DNA from: Variovorax sp. J22G73
Lineage (GTDB): Bacteria > Pseudomonadota > Gammaproteobacteria > Burkholderiales > Burkholderiaceae_C
NCBI RefSeq assembly: GCF_030317035.1
Contig: NZ_JASZYK010000004.1
Location: forward strand, 558,001-622,000
Reading direction: 5' to 3'
DNA length: 64,000 bases
The translations under genes and the position numbers were made by a program. Positions 1 through 13,894 of the stretch are shown piece by piece. Each line of letters begins with the position of its first letter. Position 1 is the stretch's first letter. The notes below the pieces were generated by a model, which saw only the letters and a list, made by a program, of their open reading frames with translations, did not search any database and was not told the DNA's origin.

Positions 1-499
1 GTCGCGTACCGCCGATCCAGTTCTGCGAGCGGCGCAGCGCGCCGGGCTGCTTGCCTGCCCCGCGCACGCCGTCCAGCAGGAGGCTGTGCGCGTCGGAAAG
101 CAGCCGCACGCTGATAGGCAAGCCCTGGGGATCGCGCAGGTTGTCTTGCACCAGACGAAAGGCGCGCAGGTAGTTGGTCACTTCCTCCACGTCGTCCGTG
201 TTGCGAACGGCAATGCCGGCCTCTTCGTCGAAAAGGTCGACCAGCGTGGCCTGGGTGCCTTCGATCTGCGAGGTGAGCAGCGCTTCCTTGCGGATGGCGC
301 TGTAGAGAAGCCAGTCCACCGACGGAACCAATCCCGACACGCCGGACAAGCGGGCCAGCGCCAGTTCTGCGGCACGGTTCAACTCGATGAAGGATTCCCC
401 GGCCAATGCAGGCTTGCGCGGGGGCAGCGCATGCGGCACGAACGCCTGGACGGCCTCACCCAGCGTGGTGGAAATGGCGTAGGTGCCGGTGCTGCGCAT
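1..499 (-). CDS. Fic family protein, N-terminal part (runs off the window)
   Basis: The reverse strand is open from an ATG at 499 to the window edge (166 codons, no stop), so the C-terminal part is missing. The visible part matches the N-terminal region of Fic/DOC proteins: a helical stretch around residues 38-60, then the signature KEALLTSQIEGTQATL at about residues 70-85, the inhibitory-helix-like (S/T)xxIEGT motif typical of the Fic_N domain. The catalytic HPFxxGNGR loop should lie in the missing part. Fic enzymes usually transfer AMP to a hydroxyl of a target protein, and many of this type end in a winged helix and autoregulate. A 9-bp inverted repeat lies 33 bp upstream of the start. The family assignment is firm; the target is unknown. 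Confidence 0.8.
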   Translation of the reverse strand, partial: MRSTGTYAISTTLGEAVQAFVPHALPPRKPALAGESFIELNRAAELALARLSGVSGLVPSVDWLLYSAIRKEALLTSQIEGTQATLVDLFDEEAGIAVRNTDDVEEVTNYLRAFRLVQDNLRDPQGLPISVRLLSDAHSLLLDGVRGAGKQPGALRRSQNWIGGTR

Positions 500-531
500 T
501 GAATGAAAGCCTTCTTGAATTGGCGACCGGC

Positions 532-553
532 ATATTAAAGCTCTCTTTAATAT
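532..553. promoter_or_regulatory. Perfect inverted repeat upstream of the Fic gene (possible operator)
   Basis: ATATTAAAG, four bases, then CTTTAATAT: a perfect 9-bp inverted repeat in an AT-rich patch within otherwise GC-rich DNA. It lies 33-54 bp upstream of the Fic start codon, where a dimeric winged-helix regulator could block a promoter. No other regulator gene is adjacent. Autoregulation by the Fic protein is inference only. Confidence 0.45.
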
Positions 554-630
554 CCGACGCCATCAAGAAAACGCCAGCGAATTCCGAACCGCGCGCACAA
601 ATGCGCAGAAATCGGCTGGCCGCCGGCGCC

Positions 631-1602
631 TCACTTTTCTTTCGCCAACCCCAGCTTCTCGATCACCACCTTCTCCTTCACCACCGTGTCCTGCGCGAAC
701 TTGGTGTACGTCGCCGAGCTCATGTAGTTCGGCAGCATGTCGTAGCGACCCAGCGAGGCCACGTAGCTCGGCTCTTCCATCGCCTGCTTGAACGCGTCGT
801 GCAGCTTCTTCACCACCTCGGGCGGCGTGCCCTTGGGGGCGCCGATGCCGAACGGCGAGTTCTGCACCACGTCGTAACCCAGCTCCTTCAGCGTGGGTGC
901 ATCGGGGAACTTGGCCAGGCGCTTCTCGCCCCAGGTGTTCAGCACGCGCAGCTTGCCGGCCTCGACCTGCGGCGCGAAGCCGGTGCTGTCGGCGGCGGCC
1001 ATCAGCTGGCCGCTGACCACCGCGAGCATCAGGTCGGCGCTGCCCTTGTAGGGCACGTGCTGCAGCTCGATGCCGGCCTTCTGCGCGACGATCTCGGTCG
1101 TCAGGTGCGGGCTGGTGAGGTTGCCGGTGGAACCGTAGGTCAGCTTGCCGGGGTTGGCCTTGGCGTAGGCGACGAAGTCGGCCCAGGTCTTGAAGGGGCT
1201 GTTGGCCGGCACCACGATGCCGAAGGCATAGCCGGTGACGTTCAGCACGTACGTGATGTCCTTCAGCGGGTCCCAGTTGATCTTGGTGGTGTAGCCCAGG
1301 CGGAACACGCCCAGCGGGATCTGCGCGACGGTGTAGCCGTCGGGCTGCGAGGTCTGCAGCGCCTGCGCGGGCAGCGTGCCGCCGGCGCCGGGCTTGTTGT
1401 CGATGATCACGGGCTGGCCGAGGATCTTGCTCGCGTTGTCCGCGAGCTGGCGCATGGTGATGTCGGTCGGGCCGCCGGCCGGGAAGGCGATGACCAGCTT
1501 GATGGGCTTGGCGGGAAAAGCTTGAGCGAAAGCCGCCAGCGGGGAAACGAGACCGCACGCGGCAAGCGTGGCGGCACAGAGGAAAGAAGAGCGGCGCAGC
1601 AT
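631..1602 (-). CDS. Bug-family (TTT) periplasmic solute-binding receptor
   Basis: A 323-residue protein with a Sec signal peptide (hydrophobic stretch after MLRRSS, ending near SPLAAFAQ). The mature part opens with FPAKPIKLVIAFPAGGPTD, the strand-loop motif with which Bug/TctC receptors hold a ligand carboxylate, and later has NPGKLTYGSTG and the VPYKG motif. Bug proteins bind small carboxylic acids in the periplasm. No TctA/TctB membrane genes are nearby, which is usual for the expanded Bug set of Burkholderiales. The start was chosen because it begins directly with the signal peptide. The ligand cannot be told from sequence; the neighbours point to no clear pathway. Confidence 0.9.
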   Translation of the reverse strand: MLRRSSFLCAATLAACGLVSPLAAFAQAFPAKPIKLVIAFPAGGPTDITMRQLADNASKILGQPVIIDNKPGAGGTLPAQALQTSQPDGYTVAQIPLGVFRLGYTTKINWDPLKDITYVLNVTGYAFGIVVPANSPFKTWADFVAYAKANPGKLTYGSTGNLTSPHLTTEIVAQKAGIELQHVPYKGSADLMLAVVSGQLMAAADSTGFAPQVEAGKLRVLNTWGEKRLAKFPDAPTLKELGYDVVQNSPFGIGAPKGTPPEVVKKLHDAFKQAMEEPSYVASLGRYDMLPNYMSSATYTKFAQDTVVKEKVVIEKLGLAKEK

Positions 1603-1749
1603 GGCTGACTGGATCCTGACTAAAAGAAGCGCTGATTGGGCCTTGCCGGGTCGGCAAAGGCAATCGGGGCGGCCCTGATTGCCCGGCTGAAACAAGGCCA
1701 TTCCGGCGATCCGAGTCGCCTGCGCGTCACACGGCTGCTTGTCTGTTGC

Positions 1750-1770
1750 CTGTCGGCCATCAGCCGACAG
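1750..1770 (-). terminator. Hairpin just after the deacetylase gene (weak terminator candidate)
   Basis: CTGTCGGC, a 5-base loop, then GCCGACAG: a perfect 8-bp stem that begins 8 bases past the stop codon of the leftward acetylpolyamine-deacetylase-like gene. No T-tract follows on that strand, so it may only stabilise the mRNA 3' end. Nothing else was seen in the 176 bp between this gene and the Bug gene. Confidence 0.35.
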
Positions 1771-1778
1771 CCAGCCAG

Positions 1779-2819
1779 CTACGCCTGCGCAAAGCCTTCC
1801 AGCACATTGACCGCATTGACCCCCACCTCGGCCACCGCATAGCCGCCCTCGAACACGAACACGGTCGGCAAGCCGGCGCGCGCCAGGTCTTCGCCCATGC
1901 GCAGGTAGTCGTCGCTCTTCAACTTGAAGCCGGAAATCGGGTCGCCCTCGAAGGTGTCGACACCGAGCGACACCACCAGCGCGCCGGCCTTCACCTCGGC
2001 GATGCGCGCCAGCGCGGTCTTCAGCGCCGCGCGCCAGGCGGCGAAGCCGGTGCCGCGCGGCAGCGGCAGGTTGTGGTTGAAGCCTTCGCCCCGGCCCTCG
2101 CCGCGCTCGTCGGCGTGGCCCAGGTAGTACGGGTAGTCGGTCAGCGGGTCGCCGTGCAGGCTGGCGAAGTGCACGTCGTCGCGCCCGTAGAAGATGGCCT
2201 GTGTGCCGTTGCCGTGGTGGTAGTCCACATCGAGCACGGCCACGCGCTCCACGCCGGTGTCGCGCAGCGCCTGGGCCGCGACGGCCGCGTTGTTGACGAA
2301 GCAGTAGCCGCCGAAGAAGTCGGCCCCGGCGTGATGCCCCGGCGGGCGGGTCAGCGCGAAGGCCGCGCGCTCGCCGCCGGCCACGCGCTGCGCCGCGGTC
2401 CATGCGCAGGCCGCGCCGTGCCGCGCCGCCGCCCAGCTGCCGGCCATCAGCGGCGTGCCGGCGTCGAAAGAAAACAACCCCATGCGCGCCGGAAAACTCT
2501 TCGGCAACACGTCGGTGCGCATGCCGCGCGTGGGCCAGTACGAAGGCAGCGCGTCGCGCGTCGCGTTGGCCGGGTCCAGCGCCACCCACTCGTCCCAGGC
2601 ATGCGCGATGAAGTCCAGGTAGCGCGGCGCATGCACTTTGGCCAGCAGCGCCTCGTCGAAGGCATCGGGCAATTGCAGCGGGCCGAGCGCGCGGCGCTCC
2701 AGCTCGTGCTTCACGTGGTCGACGCGCGCCGGCACCTCGAAGCACGGCACGAGTTCGCCACGGAACATCTCGACTTTGCCCTGGTGAAGAACGTGCTGGT
2801 CGTTGTAGATGGTGAGCAT
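1779..2819 (-). CDS. Histone-deacetylase-family hydrolase, probably acetylpolyamine amidohydrolase
   Basis: A 346-residue zinc hydrolase of the arginase/deacetylase fold. The active-site elements are all present: RPPGHHAG (charge-relay histidines), GGYCFVNNAAVAA, the zinc-binding DVDYHHGNGTQ, and FASLHGDP. The wording of these motifs is closest to bacterial acetylpolyamine amidohydrolases (AphA type), which remove acetyl groups from acetylputrescine, acetylcadaverine or acetylspermidine. The start MLTIYN follows a longer open frame with no homology. It is followed upstream, on the same strand, by ornithine cyclodeaminase 43 bp away, consistent with a polyamine/ornithine catabolic pair. Other acetylated small amines remain possible substrates. 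Confidence 0.85.
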   Translation of the reverse strand: MLTIYNDQHVLHQGKVEMFRGELVPCFEVPARVDHVKHELERRALGPLQLPDAFDEALLAKVHAPRYLDFIAHAWDEWVALDPANATRDALPSYWPTRGMRTDVLPKSFPARMGLFSFDAGTPLMAGSWAAARHGAACAWTAAQRVAGGERAAFALTRPPGHHAGADFFGGYCFVNNAAVAAQALRDTGVERVAVLDVDYHHGNGTQAIFYGRDDVHFASLHGDPLTDYPYYLGHADERGEGRGEGFNHNLPLPRGTGFAAWRAALKTALARIAEVKAGALVVSLGVDTFEGDPISGFKLKSDDYLRMGEDLARAGLPTVFVFEGGYAVAEVGVNAVNVLEGFAQA

Positions 2820-2862
2820 GAGGCAACGCGGCGGCGGCGGCAGGCGGTGATGAAGCCGCCGA

Positions 2863-3912
2863 TCATGCCGCACGCCGCAGCACCGCCCGGCGCCTGCCGG
2901 AGGCCGTGAGCCCGAACAGGTCCTTGGGGTCGTCGAGCTCCGGCACCAGCGCAATCTGCTGGCCGATGCCGCGCTCGGTCGCCACGCGCTGGATGTAGCG
3001 CAGCGCCGTGTAGTCCTCCAGCGCGAAGCCGACCGAATCGAACAGCGTGACCTGCTGCGCGCTCTCGCGCCCCGGCACTTCGCCGAGCAGCACGCGCCAC
3101 AGCTCGTGCACCGGAAAGTCGGCCGCCGCCTGCTGGATCTCGCCCTCCACGCGGGTCTGCGGCTCGTACTCGACGAACACGCGCGCCAGCGGCAGCACGC
3201 CGGGGTGCAGCTCGGTCTTGCCGGGGGAGTCGCCGCCCACGGCGTTGATGTGCATGCCGGGCTCGATCATCCCGGGCGTGAGCACGGCGGCGTGGCCCTG
3301 GTAGGCGGTGATGGTGGTGACGATGTCCGCGCCGCGCACGGCCTCGGCCACGGAGCGCGCGCGCACGATGTCCAGCGGCGTGCAGGCCGACAGGTGGCGC
3401 ACCAGCTTGTCGGTGGCGTGCGGGTCGGTGTCAAACACGCGCACTTCCTCGATGCCCAGCAGCGCGTGGAAGGCCAGCGCCTGGAACTCGCTTTGCGAGC
3501 CGTTGCCGATCAACGCGAGGCTGCGCGAATCGGGCCGCGCCAATGCCTTGGCGGCCATGGCCGAGGTGGCGGCGGTGCGCAAGGCGGTGGTGAGCGTGAG
3601 CTCCGACAGCAGCACGGGGTAGCCCGTGTCCACCTCGGCCAGCACGCCGAAGGCCATCACGGTGGGGAGCCCCACCTGCGTGTTGTGCGGATGGCCGTTG
3701 ACGTACTTGAAGGCATAGGCGCCGTCGTCGGCCACGGGCATCAGCTCGATCACGCCCAGGTGCGAGTGGCTGGCCACGCGCGCCTTCTTGTCGAACTCGC
3801 GCCATCGCAGGAAGTCGTCGCGCAGCGCGTCGGCCAGTGCCTCGAGAAATTGGGGAACGCCGGTTTCGTCGACCAGGCGGACCAGGCTGTGGACATCGAT
3901 GAAGCGGGTCAT
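2863..3912 (-). CDS. Ornithine cyclodeaminase family protein
   Basis: A 349-residue member of the ornithine cyclodeaminase/mu-crystallin family. It has the substrate-side segment KYVNGHPHNTQVGLPTVMA, a Rossmann NAD-binding loop SLALIGNGSQSEFQALAF (about residues 130-147), and DIVTTITAYQ followed by HINAVGGDSPGKTEL, all typical of true OCD proteins. OCD converts L-ornithine to L-proline and ammonia with bound NAD. Length is normal for the family (about 340-350). It lies just upstream of the deacetylase-like gene on the same strand, so the two are probably cotranscribed to feed polyamine-derived carbon and nitrogen into central metabolism; this pathway link is inference. Confidence 0.88.
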   Translation of the reverse strand: MTRFIDVHSLVRLVDETGVPQFLEALADALRDDFLRWREFDKKARVASHSHLGVIELMPVADDGAYAFKYVNGHPHNTQVGLPTVMAFGVLAEVDTGYPVLLSELTLTTALRTAATSAMAAKALARPDSRSLALIGNGSQSEFQALAFHALLGIEEVRVFDTDPHATDKLVRHLSACTPLDIVRARSVAEAVRGADIVTTITAYQGHAAVLTPGMIEPGMHINAVGGDSPGKTELHPGVLPLARVFVEYEPQTRVEGEIQQAAADFPVHELWRVLLGEVPGRESAQQVTLFDSVGFALEDYTALRYIQRVATERGIGQQIALVPELDDPKDLFGLTASGRRRAVLRRAA

Positions 3913-4094
3913 GACATGGCTCCTTGCGTAGCCCCGCCGCGGCGCTTCATCCCCTCACATGTCACTCCACCATGGCTGATTCAGGATGCGCCTGCGCCAA
4001 GGGTTCGAGCCATTGTGCGCCCGCTTGCAGCGCATGGCGAGTCCCTTCGCACAACACCGCAGAACACCGCGGAACCGGCTTTGCCGGGCCGCTG

Positions 4095-4130
4095 GTGTCG
4101 CCCCCCGGCAGGGGGTTGGCGAAGCGACAC
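4095..4130. repeat. GC-rich intergenic palindrome downstream of uvrA
   Basis: The 245 bp between ornithine cyclodeaminase and uvrA hold no gene. They contain GTGTCGC ... GCGACAC flanking an inner C-rich/G-rich stem, in a stretch (about 4060-4157) that resembles the palindromic intergenic repeats common in Comamonadaceae. It lies 27 bp past the uvrA stop and may end or protect the uvrA transcript. A second copy was not found in this window. Confidence 0.4.
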
Positions 4131-4157
4131 GCAGTGCGCGAAGCCTGGGGGCGAGCT

Positions 4158-9989
<5,832 letters not shown>

Positions 9990-10109
9990 GAATGCCTTGA
10001 GGGGTGGGGCAAACATTCTAGGGAGCGGACCGTGAAGGGTTTGTGCATTGCGTCACAAGGCAGGCCACTTCGCAGGGGTTTCTCCGAATGGCGTCAAAGA
10101 CACTTTCAG

Positions 10110-10130
10110 AAACAAATGCGACGTTTGTTT
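10110..10130. promoter_or_regulatory. Inverted repeat in the leader of the ABC binding-protein gene
   Basis: AAACAAA, seven bases, TTTGTTT, in an AT-richer patch 65-85 bp upstream of the start at 10195, within the 205-bp divergent region between uvrA and the binding-protein gene. It could be an operator or part of a promoter; no regulator is adjacent. Confidence 0.3.
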
Positions 10131-10194
10131 GCGTCGAATTCGCAACTGTTTCCTGAACGTTTTTCAAGCCCTTCCACTCCTTCGAAAGATTTCC

Positions 10195-11307
10195 ATGATG
10201 AAGACGCGCACGCTTTGCGCCGCTGCCCTGCTGGCACTGGCGGCCTGGGGCGCCTCGGCCCAGATCCTGATCGGCCAGACCGCCGGCATGACGGGTTCGG
10301 TGGCCGCGAGCGTGAACGAGACCATCGGCGGCGCGCAGCTGGTGATCGATGCGGTCAACGCGCAAGGCGGCATCCACGGCGAGAAGATCGAGGTGGTGCG
10401 CATGGACGACGCCTTCGACGTGAAGCGCGCCGGCGACAACGCCCGCGCGCTCATCGAGGACAAGAAGGTGCTCGCGCTGTTCATGAGCCGCGGCACGCCG
10501 CATTCGCAGGCCATCATTCCGTGGCTCGAGAAGTACGACGTGGCGCTCATCGGCCCCTCGACCGGCGCCATGGTGCTGCACAAGCCGCTGCAGAAGCAGG
10601 TCTTCAACGTGCGCGCCACCTACCAGCGCGAGGCCGAGAAGGCGGTGCAGCACCTGCTCACCATCGGCCTCACGCGCATCGCGGTGGTGTACGTCACCGA
10701 TTCGTTCGGTGCCGACGCGCTCGAAGGCGCCATGGCCGGCTTCACCAAGGGCAAGGCCAAGCCGACGGTGGCCATTCCGGCCGACCGCGAGAAGCCCGAC
10801 TACAAGGTCATCGTGCCGGCCATCAAGGACGCCAACGCGCAGGCCGTGGTGTGGATCGGTTCTGGCGTCGCGGTGGTCGACGGCATCAAGGCCTTGCGCG
10901 CGGCGGGTTCCGCGGCGCAGGTGGTCACGCTGTCGAACAACGCCTCGTCGGGCTTCATCAAGCAGCTGGGCGACGCGAGCAAGGGCGTGATCGTGACGCA
11001 GGTGTTTCCCAGCGAGCGCGCCATCGGCCAGCCGATGGTGAAGGAAGCCCTGGCGCTCGCGCAGGCCAAGGGGCAGGCGGAGCTGTCGCCGGCCGCGCTG
11101 GAAGGCTTCGCCTCGGCCAAGGTGCTGATCGAGGCGCTGCGCCGCGCCGGCCCCAAGCCCACGCGCTCGAAGATGGTCGCGGCGCTGGAAAGCATCAAGG
11201 GCTACGACCTGGGCGGCGGGCTCGACGTGAGCTACTCGCCGCAGGACCACAGCGGCATCGACTTCGCTGACTTGTCGATTATCAGCGACGGGCGGTTCAA
11301 GCGCTGA
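10195..11307 (+). CDS. ABC transporter substrate-binding protein, branched-chain amino acid type
   Basis: A 370-residue periplasmic protein. The signal peptide (MMKTRT then a hydrophobic core ending ASAQ) is followed by ILIGQTAGMTGSVA and IGGAQLVIDAVNAQGGIHGEKIEVV, the standard opening of the LivJ/LivK-like Peripla_BP_6 family, and by the mid-domain VVYVTDSFG. These receptors deliver amino acids, amides or aromatic acids to ABC importers. No permease or ATPase genes are adjacent, so it is an orphan receptor here. Two start codons in tandem (10195, 10198) follow a GAAAGA ribosome site; the open frame continues upstream without homology. The ligand is not predictable. Confidence 0.88.
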   Translation: MMKTRTLCAAALLALAAWGASAQILIGQTAGMTGSVAASVNETIGGAQLVIDAVNAQGGIHGEKIEVVRMDDAFDVKRAGDNARALIEDKKVLALFMSRGTPHSQAIIPWLEKYDVALIGPSTGAMVLHKPLQKQVFNVRATYQREAEKAVQHLLTIGLTRIAVVYVTDSFGADALEGAMAGFTKGKAKPTVAIPADREKPDYKVIVPAIKDANAQAVVWIGSGVAVVDGIKALRAAGSAAQVVTLSNNASSGFIKQLGDASKGVIVTQVFPSERAIGQPMVKEALALAQAKGQAELSPAALEGFASAKVLIEALRRAGPKPTRSKMVAALESIKGYDLGGGLDVSYSPQDHSGIDFADLSIISDGRFKR

Positions 11308-11646
11308 GCACTGCGCTAGGCACTGCGCCGAATACCACGCTGAGATGGAACCGGCGGCGTGGCGCGGCGCGGTGGAGAAGATGGCGATCCGGGCACGCGG
11401 ATCGCGGGGTGTTGCATGGGGCATGAGGTGCGGCTTCGAGGTCGAACGGCCCGCGCAACGCGTGTCGACCAGCAAGCGCTGAATCGCGCTTGCCGTCGAG
11501 CAGCCAGGTGGCGCGGCAGGGAGCCCGCATCATTGGCGCCGATCTTTTGAAATCCGCCGCTCGCCCTGGAGGCGAGCCGCTGCCTTCGTGACATTTTTCG
11601 TGGCATCGACCGATAGAAGGTTGCCACTATGTGAACGGCTCGGGTC
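11308..11646. other. 339-bp intergenic region with hairpins, no convincing gene
   Basis: Several short frames cross this stretch but none has a recognisable product, a ribosome site or family-like composition. It has three hairpins: GCGATCCG/CGGATCGC with a 6-base loop at 11384-11405 (perfect 8-bp stem), GCTCGCC/GGCGAGC at 11559-11577, and GTGGCA/TGCCAC at 11603-11630. The first may help end the binding-protein transcript. A decayed gene or small RNA cannot be excluded. Confidence 0.4.
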
Positions 11647-11796
11647 CTACTTCGGCGCCGCCGCAGGCGCCGGCTCGTGCGTCGCCGAATCTCCCCCGTG
11701 CTTCTCGCCCGACATGTCGACCTTGTCACCGGCCTTGGAGATCACATACAGCGCGATGGCGGCGAAGATGACGAAGCCGACGACGATTTTCCACAT
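11647..11796 (-). CDS. Small single-pass membrane protein (49 aa), hypothetical
   Basis: A 49-residue peptide starting at an ATG with an excellent ribosome site (AGGAGACAGTACCC before the start). Residues 3-20 (KIVVGFVIFAAIALYVIS) form one membrane helix. The tail has charged residues, then HGGDSATHEPAPAAAPK, rich in Ala and Pro and probably disordered. It belongs to the type of tiny conserved membrane peptides seen beside transporter or stress genes. It lies just downstream of the MFS gene on the same strand, but a terminator hairpin separates them, so it may have its own promoter. No function can be given. Confidence 0.6.
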   Translation of the reverse strand: MWKIVVGFVIFAAIALYVISKAGDKVDMSGEKHGGDSATHEPAPAAAPK

Positions 11797-11857
11797 GGGT
11801 ACTGTCTCCTGAAGCAGATGAATGAAGGGGGCGGACGAACGATTTGAAAGGCTCAAG

Positions 11858-11888
11858 AAAAAGGCCTCATGCGATTGGCATGAAGCCT
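11858..11888 (-). terminator. Rho-independent terminator after the MFS gene
   Basis: Read on the reverse strand: AGGCTTCATGC, loop CAATC, GCATGAGGCCT, then a T-run. The 11-bp stem has a single G-T wobble. It begins 43 bp after the MFS stop codon and ends its transcript ahead of the small membrane peptide. Confidence 0.8.
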
Positions 11889-11931
11889 CTTTGTGGAGCG
11901 GAGGGCGCGGGCCCTCCTCTTCAACGCGCGC

Positions 11932-13626
11932 TCAGTCGTTGGCGTAGATGTCCACGTCCTTGGTCTCGCGGATGAACAGCGTGCCGATCACCAGCGTGAT
12001 GCCCGCGATGATGATCGGGTACCACAGGCCGTTGTACATGTTGCCGGTCGACGCCACGATGGCGAAGGCCGTGGTCGGCAGCAGGCCGCCGAACCAGCCA
12101 TTGCCGATGTGGTACGGCAGGCTCATGGAGGTGTATCGGATGCGCGTGGGGAACATTTCCACCAGCATCGCCGCGATGGGGCCGTAGACCATGGTCACCA
12201 GCAGCACCAGCCAGAACAGCAGCACCACCGTCATCACCTTGTTCATCTTGGCGGGGTCGGCCTTGCTCGGGTAGCCGGCGATCTTCAGGTCTTCGGCCAC
12301 GCCCTTCTTGAAGGCGGCGATTTCCTTGGCGGAGCCTTCGTCGAACTTGAGGTTCACGACATTGCCGATGGGTGCTTCCACCGTCTTGTCGCCGATCTTC
12401 ACCACGGCCTTGGAGCCCGGCGCGCCGGCCACGTTCTCGTAGCTCACCGAGTTCTGCACGAGGTAGCGCTTGGCGATGTCGCACGAGCTCTTGAAGTCGA
12501 TCTCGCGGGCCACCGGGTTGCCCTGGAACGAGCAGGTGGCGGGGTCGGCGGTGACGGTCACGCCGGCCGTGGCCTGTGCGCGGGCCAGGTCGGGGTTGGC
12601 GGCTTCGGTCAGCATCTTGAAGACCGGAAAGTACGTGACCACGGCCAGCAGGCAGCCGGCCATGATGATGGGCTTGCGGCCGATCTTGTCCGACAGCGTG
12701 CCGAAGATCACGAAGAAGGGCGTGCCCAGCAGCAGCGCCGCGGCAATCATCAGGTTGGCCGTGGTCGCATCGACCTTCAGCTGCGCCGTCAGGAAGAACA
12801 GCGCGTAGAACTGGCCCGAGTACCACACCACCGCCTGGCCCGCCGTGAGGCCGACCAGCGCAAGAATGACGATCTTCAGGTTCTTCCACTCGCCGAAGGA
12901 CTCGGCCAGCGGGGCCTTCGAGGTCTTGCCCTCGGCCTTCATCTTCTGGAAGGCGGGCGACTCCGACAGCGTCAGGCGGATCCACACCGAGATGCCCAGC
13001 AGCAGGATCGACACCAGGAACGGCACGCGCCAGCCCCAGTCGTTGAACACCGCCTCGCCCAGGCCTTCGCGCACGCCCAGGATCACCAGCAGGCTCAGGA
13101 ACAGGCCGAGCGTGGCGGTGGTCTGGATCCACGAGGTGTAGGCGCCGCGCTTGCCGTGCGGCGAGTGCTCGGCCACGTAGGTGGCGGCACCGCCGTACTC
13201 GCCGCCGAGGGCCAGGCCCTGCAGCATGCGCAGCGCGATCAGGATGACCGGCGCCGCGACGCCGATGGTCGCGTAGCTGGGCAGCAGGCCGACGATGAAG
13301 GTCGACAGGCCCATGATCAGGATCGTCACCAGGAAGGTGTACTTGCGCCCGATCATGTCGCCCAGGCGGCCGAACACGATGGCGCCGAACGGACGCACCA
13401 GGAAGCCCGCGGCGAACGCCAGCAGCGCGAAGATGAAGGCCGCGCCCGCATCCAGGCCGCTGAAGAACTGCTTCGCGATGATCGCGGCGAGCGAGCCGTA
13501 GAGGTAGAAGTCGTACCACTCGAACACGGTGCCGAGCGAGGAGGCGAAGATGACCTTCTTCTCCTCCGCGGACATGGGACGGGGGGCCGGATGCGGCACT
13601 CCCCGCGAATCTAGTGTGGCTGCCAT
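11932..13626 (-). CDS. MFS transporter, metabolite:H+ symporter type, with a large extracytoplasmic insert
   Basis: A 564-residue transporter. The first half has the MHS-family pattern: FEWYDFYLYGSLA in the first helix and FGRLGDMIGRKYTFL as the conserved cytoplasmic 2-3 loop. The second half repeats it (FGTLSDKIGRKPIIMAG). MHS proteins import organic acids, betaines or osmolytes with protons. Ordinary members have about 430-450 residues. The extra length is mainly a polar segment of about 110 residues near 345-455, between helices 9 and 10, with two cysteines (ATCSFQ, SSCDIAK) and predicted to face the periplasm. The start has AGGAGA eight bases upstream. The gene stands alone, with its own terminator. 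The substrate is unknown. Confidence 0.9.
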   Translation of the reverse strand: MAATLDSRGVPHPAPRPMSAEEKKVIFASSLGTVFEWYDFYLYGSLAAIIAKQFFSGLDAGAAFIFALLAFAAGFLVRPFGAIVFGRLGDMIGRKYTFLVTILIMGLSTFIVGLLPSYATIGVAAPVILIALRMLQGLALGGEYGGAATYVAEHSPHGKRGAYTSWIQTTATLGLFLSLLVILGVREGLGEAVFNDWGWRVPFLVSILLLGISVWIRLTLSESPAFQKMKAEGKTSKAPLAESFGEWKNLKIVILALVGLTAGQAVVWYSGQFYALFFLTAQLKVDATTANLMIAAALLLGTPFFVIFGTLSDKIGRKPIIMAGCLLAVVTYFPVFKMLTEAANPDLARAQATAGVTVTADPATCSFQGNPVAREIDFKSSCDIAKRYLVQNSVSYENVAGAPGSKAVVKIGDKTVEAPIGNVVNLKFDEGSAKEIAAFKKGVAEDLKIAGYPSKADPAKMNKVMTVVLLFWLVLLVTMVYGPIAAMLVEMFPTRIRYTSMSLPYHIGNGWFGGLLPTTAFAIVASTGNMYNGLWYPIIIAGITLVIGTLFIRETKDVDIYAND

Positions 13627-13814
13627 GGGTCGTCTCCTGTGTGTTTGCGTTCATGCGGCGCCCGTTGCTTCGGGGGCCGTGAGGCATTCTTGGAGGCGCG
13701 ACTGACCCGAGGCTTTCGCGAAACTGAACCGACGCTTACGAATTAAGGTGAAACCCGCGGGGCGCGTTTCAGCCTGTAAGAAATTCGGACCCTGCTCGGG
13801 TTTGTCCTCAGGCC

Positions 13815-13894
13815 TTGCTGCGCAGCGGCAAAGGGCTTCAATTCCTGCTGCTGCGCAGCAAAGGCCTCAGTTCTTTGTGCTGCGCAGCAAAGAC
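13815..13894. repeat. Imperfect triplicate repeat (about 31-bp period) at the 3' end of the DsbA-like gene
   Basis: Three copies of a unit built on the palindrome TGCTGCGCAGCA followed by AAAGG and a C/T-rich part start near 13816, 13848 and 13878. The third lies within the last codons of the downstream-reading DsbA-like gene (it encodes its LLRSTKN end); the others follow the stop. It looks like local duplication of the gene end. The rest of the 240 bp up to the MFS gene shows nothing further. Confidence 0.6.

Noticed and set aside
406..1608. Long + strand open frame opposite the first Bug gene
   Set aside because: It is the antisense of the Bug gene; composition is His/Arg/Gly/Val-rich with no family match, as expected for GC-rich shadow frames.
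11359..11550. 63-codon + strand open frame in the 339-bp gap
   Set aside because: No ribosome site, no hydrophobic or known motif, composition of random GC-rich sequence.
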